Assembly: GCF_020026915.1 (NCBI RefSeq)
Contig: NZ_JAINUY010000005.1
Span: 62,001 to 126,000, forward strand
From: Flavobacterium potami
GTDB lineage: Bacteria > Bacteroidota > Bacteroidia > Flavobacteriales > Flavobacteriaceae
Reading direction: 5' to 3'
Length of the DNA stretch: 64,000 bases
Part shown: positions 30,297 through 39,416 of the stretch, in pieces
Layout of the letters: each line of letters begins with the position of its first letter
Position numbering within the stretch: position 1 is the first letter of the stretch
Made by a program: the position numbers and the translations under genes
Notes under the pieces: generated by a model
Told to the model about the DNA's origin: nothing
Databases searched by the model: none
What the model saw: the letters and a program-made list of their open reading frames with translations, nothing else

Positions 30297-31751
30297 TTAA
30301 TAAACAAGCGTTTGTATAGCATGTGGCGGAATTTTAACTTCTGCCTTCTCAGCTCCAATAATCAAATTATAAGTAAGCTCATTTGCAGATTGGTTCATGA
30401 CAATAGTCGCCATAGTTCCATCTGTGTTTAAAAAAGAAGTACTTAATAAAGCGCTTCTGCTCACTGCAGTACTTACTCTTACTGCATTTAAGCGAATAAA
30501 TTTTGAAAAATGTCCGATATAATAAAACGATGGTGTATAAATTAATTCACCTGTTGTTGTATCAGCATGAATTGGTGCAAAACAGAAATTCCCAACATGA
30601 TTTGGACCTCCATTTTGGTCTAATAGAATATTCCAATCTGTCCAGGCTACAGTTCCGTTATTAAAATCGTGAATCATATTGATTCCGTAACGTTCAGCAT
30701 TGCCCCAGAATTGATATTTAGCCGCATCAAATTTCTCGACACATCCTTCCGTAAACATCAGTTTTTTGTCTGGATAAGCTTCATTTACTTTGGCTACATT
30801 ATCAAACATTGCTGCACCGCCAGACCAAGTTTCATACCAGTGAAATCCCATTCCCCAAACATATTTTGCAGCTTCCGGATCTGAGTAAATTACATTGGCA
30901 CGATAATTCATTAAATCACGATTATGATCCCAAACAATGATTTTTTTATCTCCTAGGTTTTCTTTTTTCAAAGTTGGGCCAAGATAATTTTTGATAAAAT
31001 CTCTTTCCGCTTCAGCGGTATAAATGCATGACTCCCAAGTCTGAACCGCCATTGGTTCATTTTGAGTAGAAGTTCCCCAAATCGGAATTCCTTCTTTTTC
31101 GTATGCTTTTATAAACTTAGCATAAAAATTTGCCCAAGTTTGGTAGTATTCCGGAAGTAAAGTTCCGCCTTTAAGAACATTTTTATTGCTCTTCATAAAA
31201 GCATTTGGCGACCAAGGTGCAACGTAAGTGGTCAGTTTTCCACCTGCTTTCTGAATCACTTGTTTTATTAAAGGAATACGATATTGCCTGTCATGATCTA
31301 TAGAAAAAGTTTTCAGATCTTTGTCTCCTTCTTCGATATAAGAATAGCTTCCACTGCTAAAATCAGAACTCTGAATCGTTGTTCTTAGCAAAGAATAGCC
31401 AATTCCTTTTTGTGTATCGTAATAAGCATTTAAAAATTCTGCTTGTTTTTCTTTTGAAAGTTTGGCAAATATTTCGGCACTTGCATCTGTAATGGCACCT
31501 CCAATTCCCATAAAAGTTTGAAACTTTTTGGCTGGCTGAACAAAAACAGAAGTTTCTGTTTCCAGAGGTTGTTTTGCTGCAGAAAAAGTTAAATTATCCG
31601 TAGACGCTAATCGCAACTTTGAGTTTTCTGCCGTGGTATAAACGGTTATCTTTTTACCACTTGTTGTAAATTCTTTTTTTGTTTTTGGCTGTTGTGCAAT
31701 AGCTGCAACGGAAAACAAAAAGCATAAAATTTTTAGACTATTTTTTTTCAT
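30297..31751 (-). CDS. GH30 glycoside hydrolase (copy D)
   Basis: The 484-aa product has a signal peptide (ends AAIAQQ). Acid/base Glu232 lies in TSTQNEPMAVQTWESC and nucleophile Glu335 in LMFTEGCVEKF. It is highly similar along its length to copy C, which follows 93 nt downstream (YQFWGNAERYG and GPNHVGNFCFAPIHADTT are shared), so C and D arose by tandem duplication. It is the first enzyme gene after the SusC/SusD/lipoprotein triplet and is separated from it by a terminator-like hairpin. Enzymes may therefore be expressed at a lower level than the binding proteins. Confidence 0.92.
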   Translation of the reverse strand: MKKNSLKILCFLFSVAAIAQQPKTKKEFTTSGKKITVYTTAENSKLRLASTDNLTFSAAKQPLETETSVFVQPAKKFQTFMGIGGAITDASAEIFAKLSKEKQAEFLNAYYDTQKGIGYSLLRTTIQSSDFSSGSYSYIEEGDKDLKTFSIDHDRQYRIPLIKQVIQKAGGKLTTYVAPWSPNAFMKSNKNVLKGGTLLPEYYQTWANFYAKFIKAYEKEGIPIWGTSTQNEPMAVQTWESCIYTAEAERDFIKNYLGPTLKKENLGDKKIIVWDHNRDLMNYRANVIYSDPEAAKYVWGMGFHWYETWSGGAAMFDNVAKVNEAYPDKKLMFTEGCVEKFDAAKYQFWGNAERYGINMIHDFNNGTVAWTDWNILLDQNGGPNHVGNFCFAPIHADTTTGELIYTPSFYYIGHFSKFIRLNAVRVSTAVSRSALLSTSFLNTDGTMATIVMNQSANELTYNLIIGAEKAEVKIPPHAIQTLVY

Positions 31752-31828
31752 TCGCTTCCAATTATTATTGTTTAACAGAAGTTTTGGTGTAATCTAAAAC
31801 TGAGTTTTTATCTCCTAAAGAATTTAAA

Positions 31829-31863
31829 AAATAGCCCATACTCATAATGATTATGGGCTATTT
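31829..31863 (-). terminator. Terminator/attenuator between the Sus triplet and the GH30 genes
   Basis: A 12-bp stem (AAATAGCCCATA / TATGGGCTATTT) with an A+T-rich loop that can itself pair. On the minus strand it is followed by a T run. The core AGCCCATAAT recurs in the terminator at 38428-38455. Confidence 0.8.
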
Positions 31864-31898
31864 ACAACCAAACTTAAACTTAAACTTAACTTAACTCT

Positions 31899-32783
31899 TT
31901 ATTTTCCTCGGAATTCAATTTTTGAAACTGTAATTCCATCTTTTGTAAACTTATTACCACCACAACGGATTAATAAGTAGATTTTTCCTGTCTCAGCGAA
32001 TTTAACTACGTTAGAAACTGTTCCTGTTTTGTCGTTTTTAACACATCCAACAGCAGAAAGCATTCCTGAGAAAGCTCCTTTAGCACAACCGTCCCAAGTA
32101 CTTAATCCCATTACTTTATTGTCTTTGTATTCAACACCAGGTTGTGGAAATGATTTACCAGCATATACCTCAAACCAAGTTTCGTCAGAACCACTTAAAG
32201 CCGAAACTTTCATGTCTATTGTATATTCTTTATCTTTTACAACATCGATTGCTTGATAAATTCCTTCTTGCGCCCATCCTCCTGGAGAGTGAAGCGTTGC
32301 GCTGTTATTTTGATAAGACCAAAAAGCCGCACCTGAAGCACTAAGATTTAGTACGGTCCATTTTGCCTGATCTGCAGCAGTTGAAAAAGAACCACCTTGA
32401 ACTAAATTCCCTTTCAAAGGATCTGTTGTAGCTACTACTAAATCTTTAGAAGCAGTACCTGTACCTCCTCCAGCTCCAATAGCCGTTTGCGTAATCGTGT
32501 AAGTGCCTGCATCAGGAAAAGAAACTTCTTGCACACCTTTTCCAACATAATCTCCGTTTCCTGTATTCCAGATTGATTTTAAAACTACATTCGTTTTTGC
32601 AACCAGATTATACGTATTTACTTTACCCTCAACAGGAACGATATCAAAAGATGCATCAACATTGTTGTTGGTCAACCCATTATCATCAAAAGAATCATCT
32701 GGTTGACAGCTTGTAAAACCTAACACAGCTGCCATAAAAAACAATAATAAAAATCTTTGTTTTTTGTCTAAATTTATTTTCAT
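31899..32783 (-). CDS. PKD-domain surface glycan-binding lipoprotein (SusE/F position)
   Basis: The 294-aa product has a lipoprotein signal with lipid Cys near residue 26 (FTSCQPDDSFDD). Asp residues right after the Cys match the surface-export signal of Bacteroidota lipoproteins. A PKD-like domain (about 40-118, ending ASKDLVVATT) is followed by a beta-sandwich resembling a carbohydrate-binding module (about 125-294, GNLVQGGSFSTAADQAKWTVLN... to the C-terminus). It lies directly after susD, the usual position of SusE/SusF-like surface glycan-binding proteins. The ligand is presumably beta-glucan; binding residues cannot be assigned by eye. Confidence 0.82.
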   Translation of the reverse strand: MKINLDKKQRFLLLFFMAAVLGFTSCQPDDSFDDNGLTNNNVDASFDIVPVEGKVNTYNLVAKTNVVLKSIWNTGNGDYVGKGVQEVSFPDAGTYTITQTAIGAGGGTGTASKDLVVATTDPLKGNLVQGGSFSTAADQAKWTVLNLSASGAAFWSYQNNSATLHSPGGWAQEGIYQAIDVVKDKEYTIDMKVSALSGSDETWFEVYAGKSFPQPGVEYKDNKVMGLSTWDGCAKGAFSGMLSAVGCVKNDKTGTVSNVVKFAETGKIYLLIRCGGNKFTKDGITVSKIEFRGK

Positions 32784-32801
32784 ATGATATTTTATTAACT
32801 A

Positions 32802-34310
32802 TTAGTAATTAGGATTTTGAACAAGTTTAGTGTTTTCTAAATCTTTCTGTGGAATTGGCCAAATTTCATTTTTACCAGCCACAAATCCGCTACTAGCAAG
32901 AACAGTTGCTGCTTGTCCAGTTCTTACTAAATCGAACCAACGGTGTCCTTCTCCTGCAAGTTCTAATCTTCTTTCGTTAGCAATAGCATCCAAAGAAACC
33001 GGTACAGAAGCTAAACCAACTCTAGCACGTACAGCATCTAATAAAGCTTGTGCTCTCGCTCCAGTTCCGCCTAAAGCTTCTGCTTCCATTAGATAAGTAT
33101 CAGCCAAACGAATAGCATAAGTATCTTGTTTGTAATTTAAAGCCGTAGCTCCACCACCTTCTGTAGTATCAGAATTTAAAGGCATAAATTTCTTTAAGAA
33201 ATACCCTGTGTCTTGATCTCCTTTTGCATATTTGGCAGCTCCTGATGCAACTAAAGGAAGTACATCAAAAATTGTAGATTCAAAACGTGGGTCTCCTTTC
33301 ATTGCATTGTATAAACTAGGAGTTACAGGATTAAAGCTCCATCCAGAAACATAATCTGGTATTGCATTAGATGATCTTTCGAATCCACGTGGACCAACCA
33401 TAATATTTACAGAGTTACCTTCATCAGCTCCACCGCCCCAGAATCCCCAATCTGCATTACTTTTATCAGTATGCATAATTTCGATAATGGCTTCAGAGTT
33501 AAATTTGTTGCTAATTACCCATAAGTCAGAAAATTTGGCAAGTAATTTATAACCATACATACTTGTACCGCCTGGAGTTCCATTTACTTCAGCAAATTCT
33601 GCTGCTGCTAAAGCATTTTTTCCTTCATATAAATACACTTTTCCTAATAATGCCTGAACAGAACCTTTAGAAAAACGTCCACCTTCTGTTGCAACGTCTA
33701 TTGTATTTGGCAGAGCAGCTTTTGCTTCAATTAAATCTTTCTCAATTTGTGCATAAATTTCTTCCGGAGCAACTTGGGTTACATTGTATCCTTCAGCTGG
33801 TGAAATCGGAGTTAGAATTAATGGTAAATTTCTGAAAGTTCTCACCAATTCAAAATAGTAATAACCTCTTAATGCTTTTGCTTCAGCTGCAAAACGTATT
33901 TTTTTTGCTTCAGACATATTTACATCTGGCAATTTTAAAAGTAAAATATTTGCTCTGGCAATTCCTTGGAAAAAATCTCCCCAATAACTTCTAGGCATGA
34001 TGATTTTGTCTAATTTATAATTGTCAAAACCATGGATACCTGCTCCGTCTCCAGGTCCTCCACCTCCAGCATAAAAATCATCTGAACCAGCATTTAGCAT
34101 GGTAATCATATTTTCAAAACCTTTTGATTGTTTTCCCATGATATCATAAGCCGCCACTAAACCTGAGAATGCTTCTGATTCATCTCTATAATAATTGTCT
34201 ACCAACGGAAGACCTTTTGGATCAACTGTTAAAAAATCCTCACCGCAAGATGAGCTTAGAAGCAACAATCCAACTGCGACGAATGAATATCTTATATTTT
34301 TAATTTTCAT
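32802..34310 (-). CDS. susD-like: SusD/RagB-like nutrient-binding lipoprotein (triplet 1)
   Basis: The 502-aa product has a lipoprotein signal (lipid Cys in SSSCGEDFLTVDPKG), a TPR-rich N-terminal half (SEAFSGLVAAYDIMG..., ARANILLLKLP, AEAKALRGYYYFELVRTF) and the RagB/SusD C-terminal signature (LADTYLMEAEAL, ERRLELAGEGHRWFDLVR, WPIPQKDLE, QNPNY). SusD proteins are alpha-helical lids on the SusC transporter that capture glycan. It is located 11 nt downstream of susC and 18 nt upstream of the PKD lipoprotein. The two SusD proteins of this window are clearly diverged (502 against 568 aa). Confidence 0.96.
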   Translation of the reverse strand: MKIKNIRYSFVAVGLLLLSSSCGEDFLTVDPKGLPLVDNYYRDESEAFSGLVAAYDIMGKQSKGFENMITMLNAGSDDFYAGGGGPGDGAGIHGFDNYKLDKIIMPRSYWGDFFQGIARANILLLKLPDVNMSEAKKIRFAAEAKALRGYYYFELVRTFRNLPLILTPISPAEGYNVTQVAPEEIYAQIEKDLIEAKAALPNTIDVATEGGRFSKGSVQALLGKVYLYEGKNALAAAEFAEVNGTPGGTSMYGYKLLAKFSDLWVISNKFNSEAIIEIMHTDKSNADWGFWGGGADEGNSVNIMVGPRGFERSSNAIPDYVSGWSFNPVTPSLYNAMKGDPRFESTIFDVLPLVASGAAKYAKGDQDTGYFLKKFMPLNSDTTEGGGATALNYKQDTYAIRLADTYLMEAEALGGTGARAQALLDAVRARVGLASVPVSLDAIANERRLELAGEGHRWFDLVRTGQAATVLASSGFVAGKNEIWPIPQKDLENTKLVQNPNY

Positions 34311-34321
34311 AATCTCTAATT

Positions 34322-37300
34322 TTAAAATTGTAAATTAACCCCTAACATTAAAGTTCTAGCTTGTGGATAGTATCCTTTATCAATACCAAGAACTCCTCCT
34401 CCAATTTCAGGATCGTAACCACTGTATTTTGTAAATGTCAATAAATTTTCTCCTGTTATATAAAGTCTAGCTTTTGAAAGACCTCCTTTTGAAACCACAT
34501 CACTTGGAAGATTGTATCCAAATTGAACTGTTTTGATTCTCCAGTAATCCCCATCTTCTAAATAAAAATCAGAAGCGTTCGAGAAGTTTTTATTATTATC
34601 TACTGTAGATACAATTGGATAAGAATTAGTAGAACCTTCTCCTGTCCAACGACCTAAAACCGAAGTTTGATAATTGGCATCTGTAATATCTAGACGACGA
34701 AGTCCTTGAAAAATCTTGTTTCCAATTGCTCCTTGAGTAAAAATTAATAAATCAAAGTTTTTGTAATCTAAATTAAGCGTTATACCATAAGTATATTTTG
34801 GAAGCGGACTTCCGATAAAGGTTTTATCATCGTCTGAGATTGTTCCATCACCATTAGTATCTTGCCATCTGAAATCTCCTGGTCTTGCATTCGGCTGAAT
34901 TAAACCGCCTGCAGCATTTGTGTAAGCATTGATTTCAGCTTGATTTTGAAAGATTCCTTGTGTTCTATATCCGTAAAAAGAATTGTAAGATTGTCCTACT
35001 TGTGTTCTTGTTACTGCACCCATATTTTGGAAAGATGCATCTCCAGAAATAAAATCAATGTCTTTTCCTAAATTAGTCACCTCATTTTCTAAGTAAGAAA
35101 TATTTCCACTTATACCGAAACCAACTTGGCCAATTTTTTTACGATAAGAAAGTTCTAAGTCTACTCCTTTATTGGTCATGTCAGCAATGTTTGCAGAAGG
35201 TCTACCAGTACTACCAACGTGACCAGGCAAATCGATATCTTGTAAAATACCTGTAGACTTTTTAACATAAAAATCTGTTGTTAGTGACAAATCGTTAAAT
35301 AATGCAATATCGAAACCTACGTTGGCTTGACTTGTTTCTTCCCATTTCAAATCTGGATTCGCTGGTGCGTTAGGACTATTACCAACTACTACAGAACCTT
35401 GGTTTCCTATAGTATAGTTTCGTCCTGAGCCAATAGTTGCCAAGTATTTGAAATCTCCAATAGCATCGCTACCTGTAACTCCGTATCCTCCTCTAAACTT
35501 TAACTGAGTAACCACTTTGTTTTCTGGCCAGAAATTTTCTTTACTTGGTACCCATCCTAATGAGAATGATGGGAAAGTTCCGTATTTGTTATTTTGACCA
35601 AAACGAGAAGAACCATCACGACGAACAATACCTGTAAGTAGATACTTTTCTTTGTAATCATAATTTACTCTTGCAAACAATGAAGTTACTTTATGTTGAA
35701 AACCATTGGAAGCAGAAGCTGTAATATTGTCCTGAGGATGATCATTTGGGAAAGTTGCATCATTAAAATTAGTATATGGTATACTAAAATAAGTAACTGT
35801 AGATCCAGATGTAATATTATCAACATATGCACCTTGTCCTAATAAAACTGAAAAGTTATGATCTGCAATTTGTTTTGTATATGAAACAGTGTTTTCAATA
35901 TTCCATCCAAAACCTCTATTAGAATTTTTGCTTAAATTATTCTTCGCATTAATACTAGAAGGGTTGAAATAGTATACTGGCGTAAAACTATCTGATCCCC
36001 AATACGATAATTTACCTCCTAATGTAGTTCTGAATTTTAACCCTTTAATCGCTTCTACTTCTAAGTAAGCATTACCTACAAAGTTATCCGACCAAGAGTA
36101 ATTACCTAATCTAGTTTGAATGTAAGCTAAAGGGTTACTCATTTCCTGAACTACCTTTTGAGAAATCCCATAAGGATTTCCATTTGCATCTCTTAAAATG
36201 TAATCCTGAGTATATGGTGATTGATTTGCAACCGTCGGGTCAGTAACCACAACTGGCGTAAGTGGATCTAAATTGATTGCCGAACTTAATGGTCCACCAT
36301 ACTCGTTATTTGTATTTCCGATTCCAACATTTTTCTCGTGAGAATAACCTAAAGTCTGACCAAAAGTTAAGCCTTTTACAATTTTGTGTGTAGAGTTTAA
36401 ACGGATATTTTTTCTGTTGTAATTTGATATTGGAGTAGCAACAATACCTTCCTGATCTAATAATCCTAAAGAAACATAAAAAGTAGATATATCATTTCCT
36501 CCAGACAAACTTAATTCATGTCCCGTTTTTTGAGCACTATCATTGAAGATTACATCTTGCCAATTTGTACCAACTCCATAAGATGATGGATTTTGATATG
36601 GCAATTTATATGGATTTTGAGGATCTATTGTATATCCATTCGCGTATCTTTCATTCATTATTGTTGCATACTCGGTAGCATTCAACAAATCTAATTTTCT
36701 TGCAGCTTTAGAAAAACCAGTGTAGCCATTATAGTTTACACTCATTTTACCAGATCTACCTTTTTTAGTCGTAATTAAGATAACCCCCGCTGCTGCTCTT
36801 GCTCCGTAGATGGCTTGAGATGCTGCATCTTTTAAAACCTCCATAGAAGCAATATCAGATTGATTCAAGTATCCAATTCCTCCAGAATCTACGATTACAC
36901 CATCTACAACCCATAATGGTTCATTGTTTCCAAAAGATGTAATACCTCTAACTCTAATTGTAGAAGAAGATCCCGGCTGTCCTGCATTGGCAGCAATTGT
37001 AACCCCAGAAACTCTACCTTGTAAAGATTGTTCAACTCTAGTTATTGGCAAATCTTCTAAATCTGAAGCCTTAACACTAGAAATTGCTCCAGTTACAACT
37101 GATTTCTTTTGAGTACCGTATCCAACAACTACAACTTCATTTAAAGATTGTGATTCTGGTTTTAATTGAATTGAAATTTTTGTTCTTCCATTTACAGCTT
37201 CGGATACTGTAGTATAACCAATGAAAGTAATTGTTAAAGTTCCGTTTGAAGGCACCTGCATTTGAAACTTCCCGTCAAAATCTGATGCGGTCGATTTAGT

Positions 37301-37447
37301 AGTACCTTTCAATAAAACTGTTGCACCTGGAACTGGCAACCCATTTTCATCATTCACTATTCCATTAACTGTGACATCCTGAGCCACAGCTATAACCGAG
37401 AATAACAAAGATGAAATACAAAAAACAAGTAATTTTGTTAATTTCAT
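34322..37447 (-). CDS. susC-like: SusC/RagA-type TonB-linked outer-membrane glycan transporter (triplet 1)
   Basis: The 1041-aa product has a signal peptide (MKLTKLLVFCISSLLFSVIAVAQ), a CarboxypepD_reg domain (about 24-100, VNGIVNDENGLPVPGATVLLKGT), the TonB-box-like SLNEVVVVGYGTQKK, a plug (about 115-230), a barrel and the terminal LGVNLQF. It is a SusC importer paired with the SusD gene 11 nt downstream; together they bring in oligosaccharides with TonB energy. The first about 105 residues closely resemble those of the second SusC in this window. Its promoter carries the paired direct repeats described separately, so it is likely co-regulated with the other triplet. Confidence 0.97.
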   Translation of the reverse strand: MKLTKLLVFCISSLLFSVIAVAQDVTVNGIVNDENGLPVPGATVLLKGTTKSTASDFDGKFQMQVPSNGTLTITFIGYTTVSEAVNGRTKISIQLKPESQSLNEVVVVGYGTQKKSVVTGAISSVKASDLEDLPITRVEQSLQGRVSGVTIAANAGQPGSSSTIRVRGITSFGNNEPLWVVDGVIVDSGGIGYLNQSDIASMEVLKDAASQAIYGARAAAGVILITTKKGRSGKMSVNYNGYTGFSKAARKLDLLNATEYATIMNERYANGYTIDPQNPYKLPYQNPSSYGVGTNWQDVIFNDSAQKTGHELSLSGGNDISTFYVSLGLLDQEGIVATPISNYNRKNIRLNSTHKIVKGLTFGQTLGYSHEKNVGIGNTNNEYGGPLSSAINLDPLTPVVVTDPTVANQSPYTQDYILRDANGNPYGISQKVVQEMSNPLAYIQTRLGNYSWSDNFVGNAYLEVEAIKGLKFRTTLGGKLSYWGSDSFTPVYYFNPSSINAKNNLSKNSNRGFGWNIENTVSYTKQIADHNFSVLLGQGAYVDNITSGSTVTYFSIPYTNFNDATFPNDHPQDNITASASNGFQHKVTSLFARVNYDYKEKYLLTGIVRRDGSSRFGQNNKYGTFPSFSLGWVPSKENFWPENKVVTQLKFRGGYGVTGSDAIGDFKYLATIGSGRNYTIGNQGSVVVGNSPNAPANPDLKWEETSQANVGFDIALFNDLSLTTDFYVKKSTGILQDIDLPGHVGSTGRPSANIADMTNKGVDLELSYRKKIGQVGFGISGNISYLENEVTNLGKDIDFISGDASFQNMGAVTRTQVGQSYNSFYGYRTQGIFQNQAEINAYTNAAGGLIQPNARPGDFRWQDTNGDGTISDDDKTFIGSPLPKYTYGITLNLDYKNFDLLIFTQGAIGNKIFQGLRRLDITDANYQTSVLGRWTGEGSTNSYPIVSTVDNNKNFSNASDFYLEDGDYWRIKTVQFGYNLPSDVVSKGGLSKARLYITGENLLTFTKYSGYDPEIGGGVLGIDKGYYPQARTLMLGVNLQF

Positions 37448-37486
37448 TTTTCTAAAAATTTTGGTTAATTAATTAGTAATTTGATG

Positions 37487-37494
37487 CAATACTA
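37487..37494 (-). promoter_or_regulatory. Variant -7 box of susC (triplet 1)
   Basis: TAGTATTG on the minus strand fits TAnnATTG, 40 nt before the ATG. The same variant (TATAATTG) occurs at the identical distance upstream of the other susC. There is no -33 consensus, which suits an activator-dependent promoter. Confidence 0.55.
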
Positions 37495-37529
37495 AAACTA
37501 AATTTTTACTTTTCGTACTTAAAAATCAT

Positions 37530-37581
37530 TACAAAAACACATCAAAATAAAAAAAAACGCATTATAAAAACACATCAAAAA
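37530..37581 (-). promoter_or_regulatory. Paired direct repeats upstream of susC (triplet 1), probable activator site
   Basis: TTACAAAAACACATCAAAA (37530-37548) and TTATAAAAACACATCAAAA (37563-37581) differ at one base and start exactly 33 bp apart, three helical turns. The proximal copy lies 36 bp from the -7 box. The susC of triplet 2 has the same arrangement. Confidence 0.7.
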
Positions 37582-38427
37582 AAACGTAATTATTTGTTTT
37601 TAAAGAATTTAACAAAAAAAATAATAGTACTAAAGAAAAGTTAATTTTAAAAATAAACACTACATCAAAATTATTAGGTTGTAATTTATTTTAAAACACT
37701 CAAACTACAACGTGATAGTGAAGCTAAACCACACACAAACCCTTATATAGCAGATATTTACATAAATATTATATTGAAAATTTAAGCAAATACAAAAACA
37801 AAGAATATGATATTTTTAGGAGCTTTTTTTTACATTATCTTTAATTTCATCTACTGAAAGAAAATACTTATTTTATTGATTTTAAAATGAATTGACTTAC
37901 AATTTCATTATTAAAAACAACAAAATCTTAAGACGTAATAGAGGAAAAAGTGCCTACAATTACTCTTTTCAATAAAATATTGGAATTTTTCATGGTCTAA
38001 GCAAAAAAGAATTTCAAGTTTTCCCGAAATAACTTTCTTCTAAGCTTAATTTCGACTGCTATAAGTAGACTAAAAATTATTTAGAAATTGGAAACTAAAA
38101 ATTTACTTTATAAGTTATAAAAGGATTGAATTAAAAAATAGATGCAAACAATGGTTTAATTGCAACTTATATGAAGATATTAAAGAAACAGAAGCGCTGA
38201 GAATCTAATATTTGACCATTAGCTAGAAGAAGTTCGGAATAATCGCCAGAAACAAGACTTTAAAACGCTTATTTTAAAGCTTTAACTAAGAACAAGCAAG
38301 GTTTTACAAACGAAAACAGAAAAGATATCAAATAAAGCCGTAAAAAGACAAATTATAGCTTAAAAAGATTCATAGTTAGGTCTTACATCAAAACTAAACT
38401 CTAAATCCACGAAGTATATAAAAAACA
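37582..38427. other. Long A+T-rich intergenic region
   Basis: About 850 nt between the two Sus triplets. No ORF, RNA gene or strong repeat is visible apart from short A and T runs. It may be remnant DNA from the duplication or hold an unrecognised small RNA. Confidence 0.5.
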
Positions 38428-38455
38428 ATAGCCCATAATCGAAATTATGGGCTAT
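38428..38455 (-). terminator. Terminator after Sus triplet 2
   Basis: Perfect 12-bp stem ATAGCCCATAAT / ATTATGGGCTAT around CGAA, followed on the minus strand by a T run, about 140 nt after the lipoprotein stop. It shares its core with the terminator of triplet 1. Confidence 0.85.
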
Positions 38456-38596
38456 CCAGGCAATAAACTTAACTTAAACTAACCATAGTTTAAATCTTAC
38501 TCTATTTCATTAAATCAAATGAAAATAGAAATGTTTGAAAATTCGAAAAAGGAATTTTTTAATCTTCCTTTTCCGAAAATAACTAACATGAAATTT

Positions 38597-39388
38597 TTAT
38601 TGTGGTTTATAAACAAATGTCCAACCAGTTGTAGGATCTTTCAAACTTCTTGGCACATACAGTACTAATTTACTTTCTGTAAGTGTAATGATAGTATATT
38701 CGTTAGCCGTATTACCAGCCTCATATCCTAAAATTTTTGAATCTTTAATAATAAGTTTTCTATTAGCAATATCTAATACAAAGCTTCCTTTTTCTGCTGC
38801 TGCAGTAGCGGTTTGATAATGATTATAATTTGCAGCACCATTTAAATCAAAATGCATTTTTCCAGCTACATCAAGAGGAGGACAACAATCTCCCGCATTC
38901 CACCATGCTCCCATAGCTGAATCAGGATTATCCGGAGGAGACATAAACCAATACATTGCACCTGTACCTGCAGCACCGTCAAAAACCCAAGTTTTTCCGG
39001 CAGCTGTATTTGTACTTACTAAATCATACCAATCTTGTTCTAATGGTGTATCAAGTCTATCTACCTGAACATCTATTGTTTTAGAAAAGAATTCCCCTCC
39101 TAAAGTTCCTACGAATGTAAAAGTTGACTTACCAGGAATTGGATAAACAACTGTTACTTCATTAGTAAGTGCTTTTCCTAAATTATAATCCCAATATCCA
39201 GTAATTCCAGGACTACTCATTTTTAAGGTAATCTTATTTCCTCCTGCAGGACTTTGAGATGCGCTTAATTGAACACCCGCAACATCAGTAGAATTCTCTA
39301 AATGCTTTTCATCTACAATTGGGTCGCACGCTGAAAAAGCCAGCATGAATACAGCAATTAGTAAATATTTTATATTATGAATTTTCAT
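38597..39388 (-). CDS. Surface lipoprotein in SusE/F position (triplet 2)
   Basis: The 263-aa product has a lipoprotein signal with lipid Cys near residue 21 (AFSACDPIVDEK), acidic after the Cys. The N-terminal part is Ig/PKD-like (about 35-110, with GYWDYNLGKALTNEVTVVYPIPGKSTFTFVGT). The C-terminal part (about 117-263) contains two adjacent cysteines (DCCPP), a WVFDGAAGTGAMYWFM block and a lipocalin-like strand pattern ending TTGWTFVYKPQ. It follows susD, the usual place for a surface glycan-binding protein. It shares little obvious sequence with the triplet 1 lipoprotein, so each transporter may have its own accessory binder. Confidence 0.8.
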   Translation of the reverse strand: MKIHNIKYLLIAVFMLAFSACDPIVDEKHLENSTDVAGVQLSASQSPAGGNKITLKMSSPGITGYWDYNLGKALTNEVTVVYPIPGKSTFTFVGTLGGEFFSKTIDVQVDRLDTPLEQDWYDLVSTNTAAGKTWVFDGAAGTGAMYWFMSPPDNPDSAMGAWWNAGDCCPPLDVAGKMHFDLNGAANYNHYQTATAAAEKGSFVLDIANRKLIIKDSKILGYEAGNTANEYTIITLTESKLVLYVPRSLKDPTTGWTFVYKPQ

Positions 39389-39416
39389 CTTTCTAATTAT
39401 TAATGGTTATTAAATA

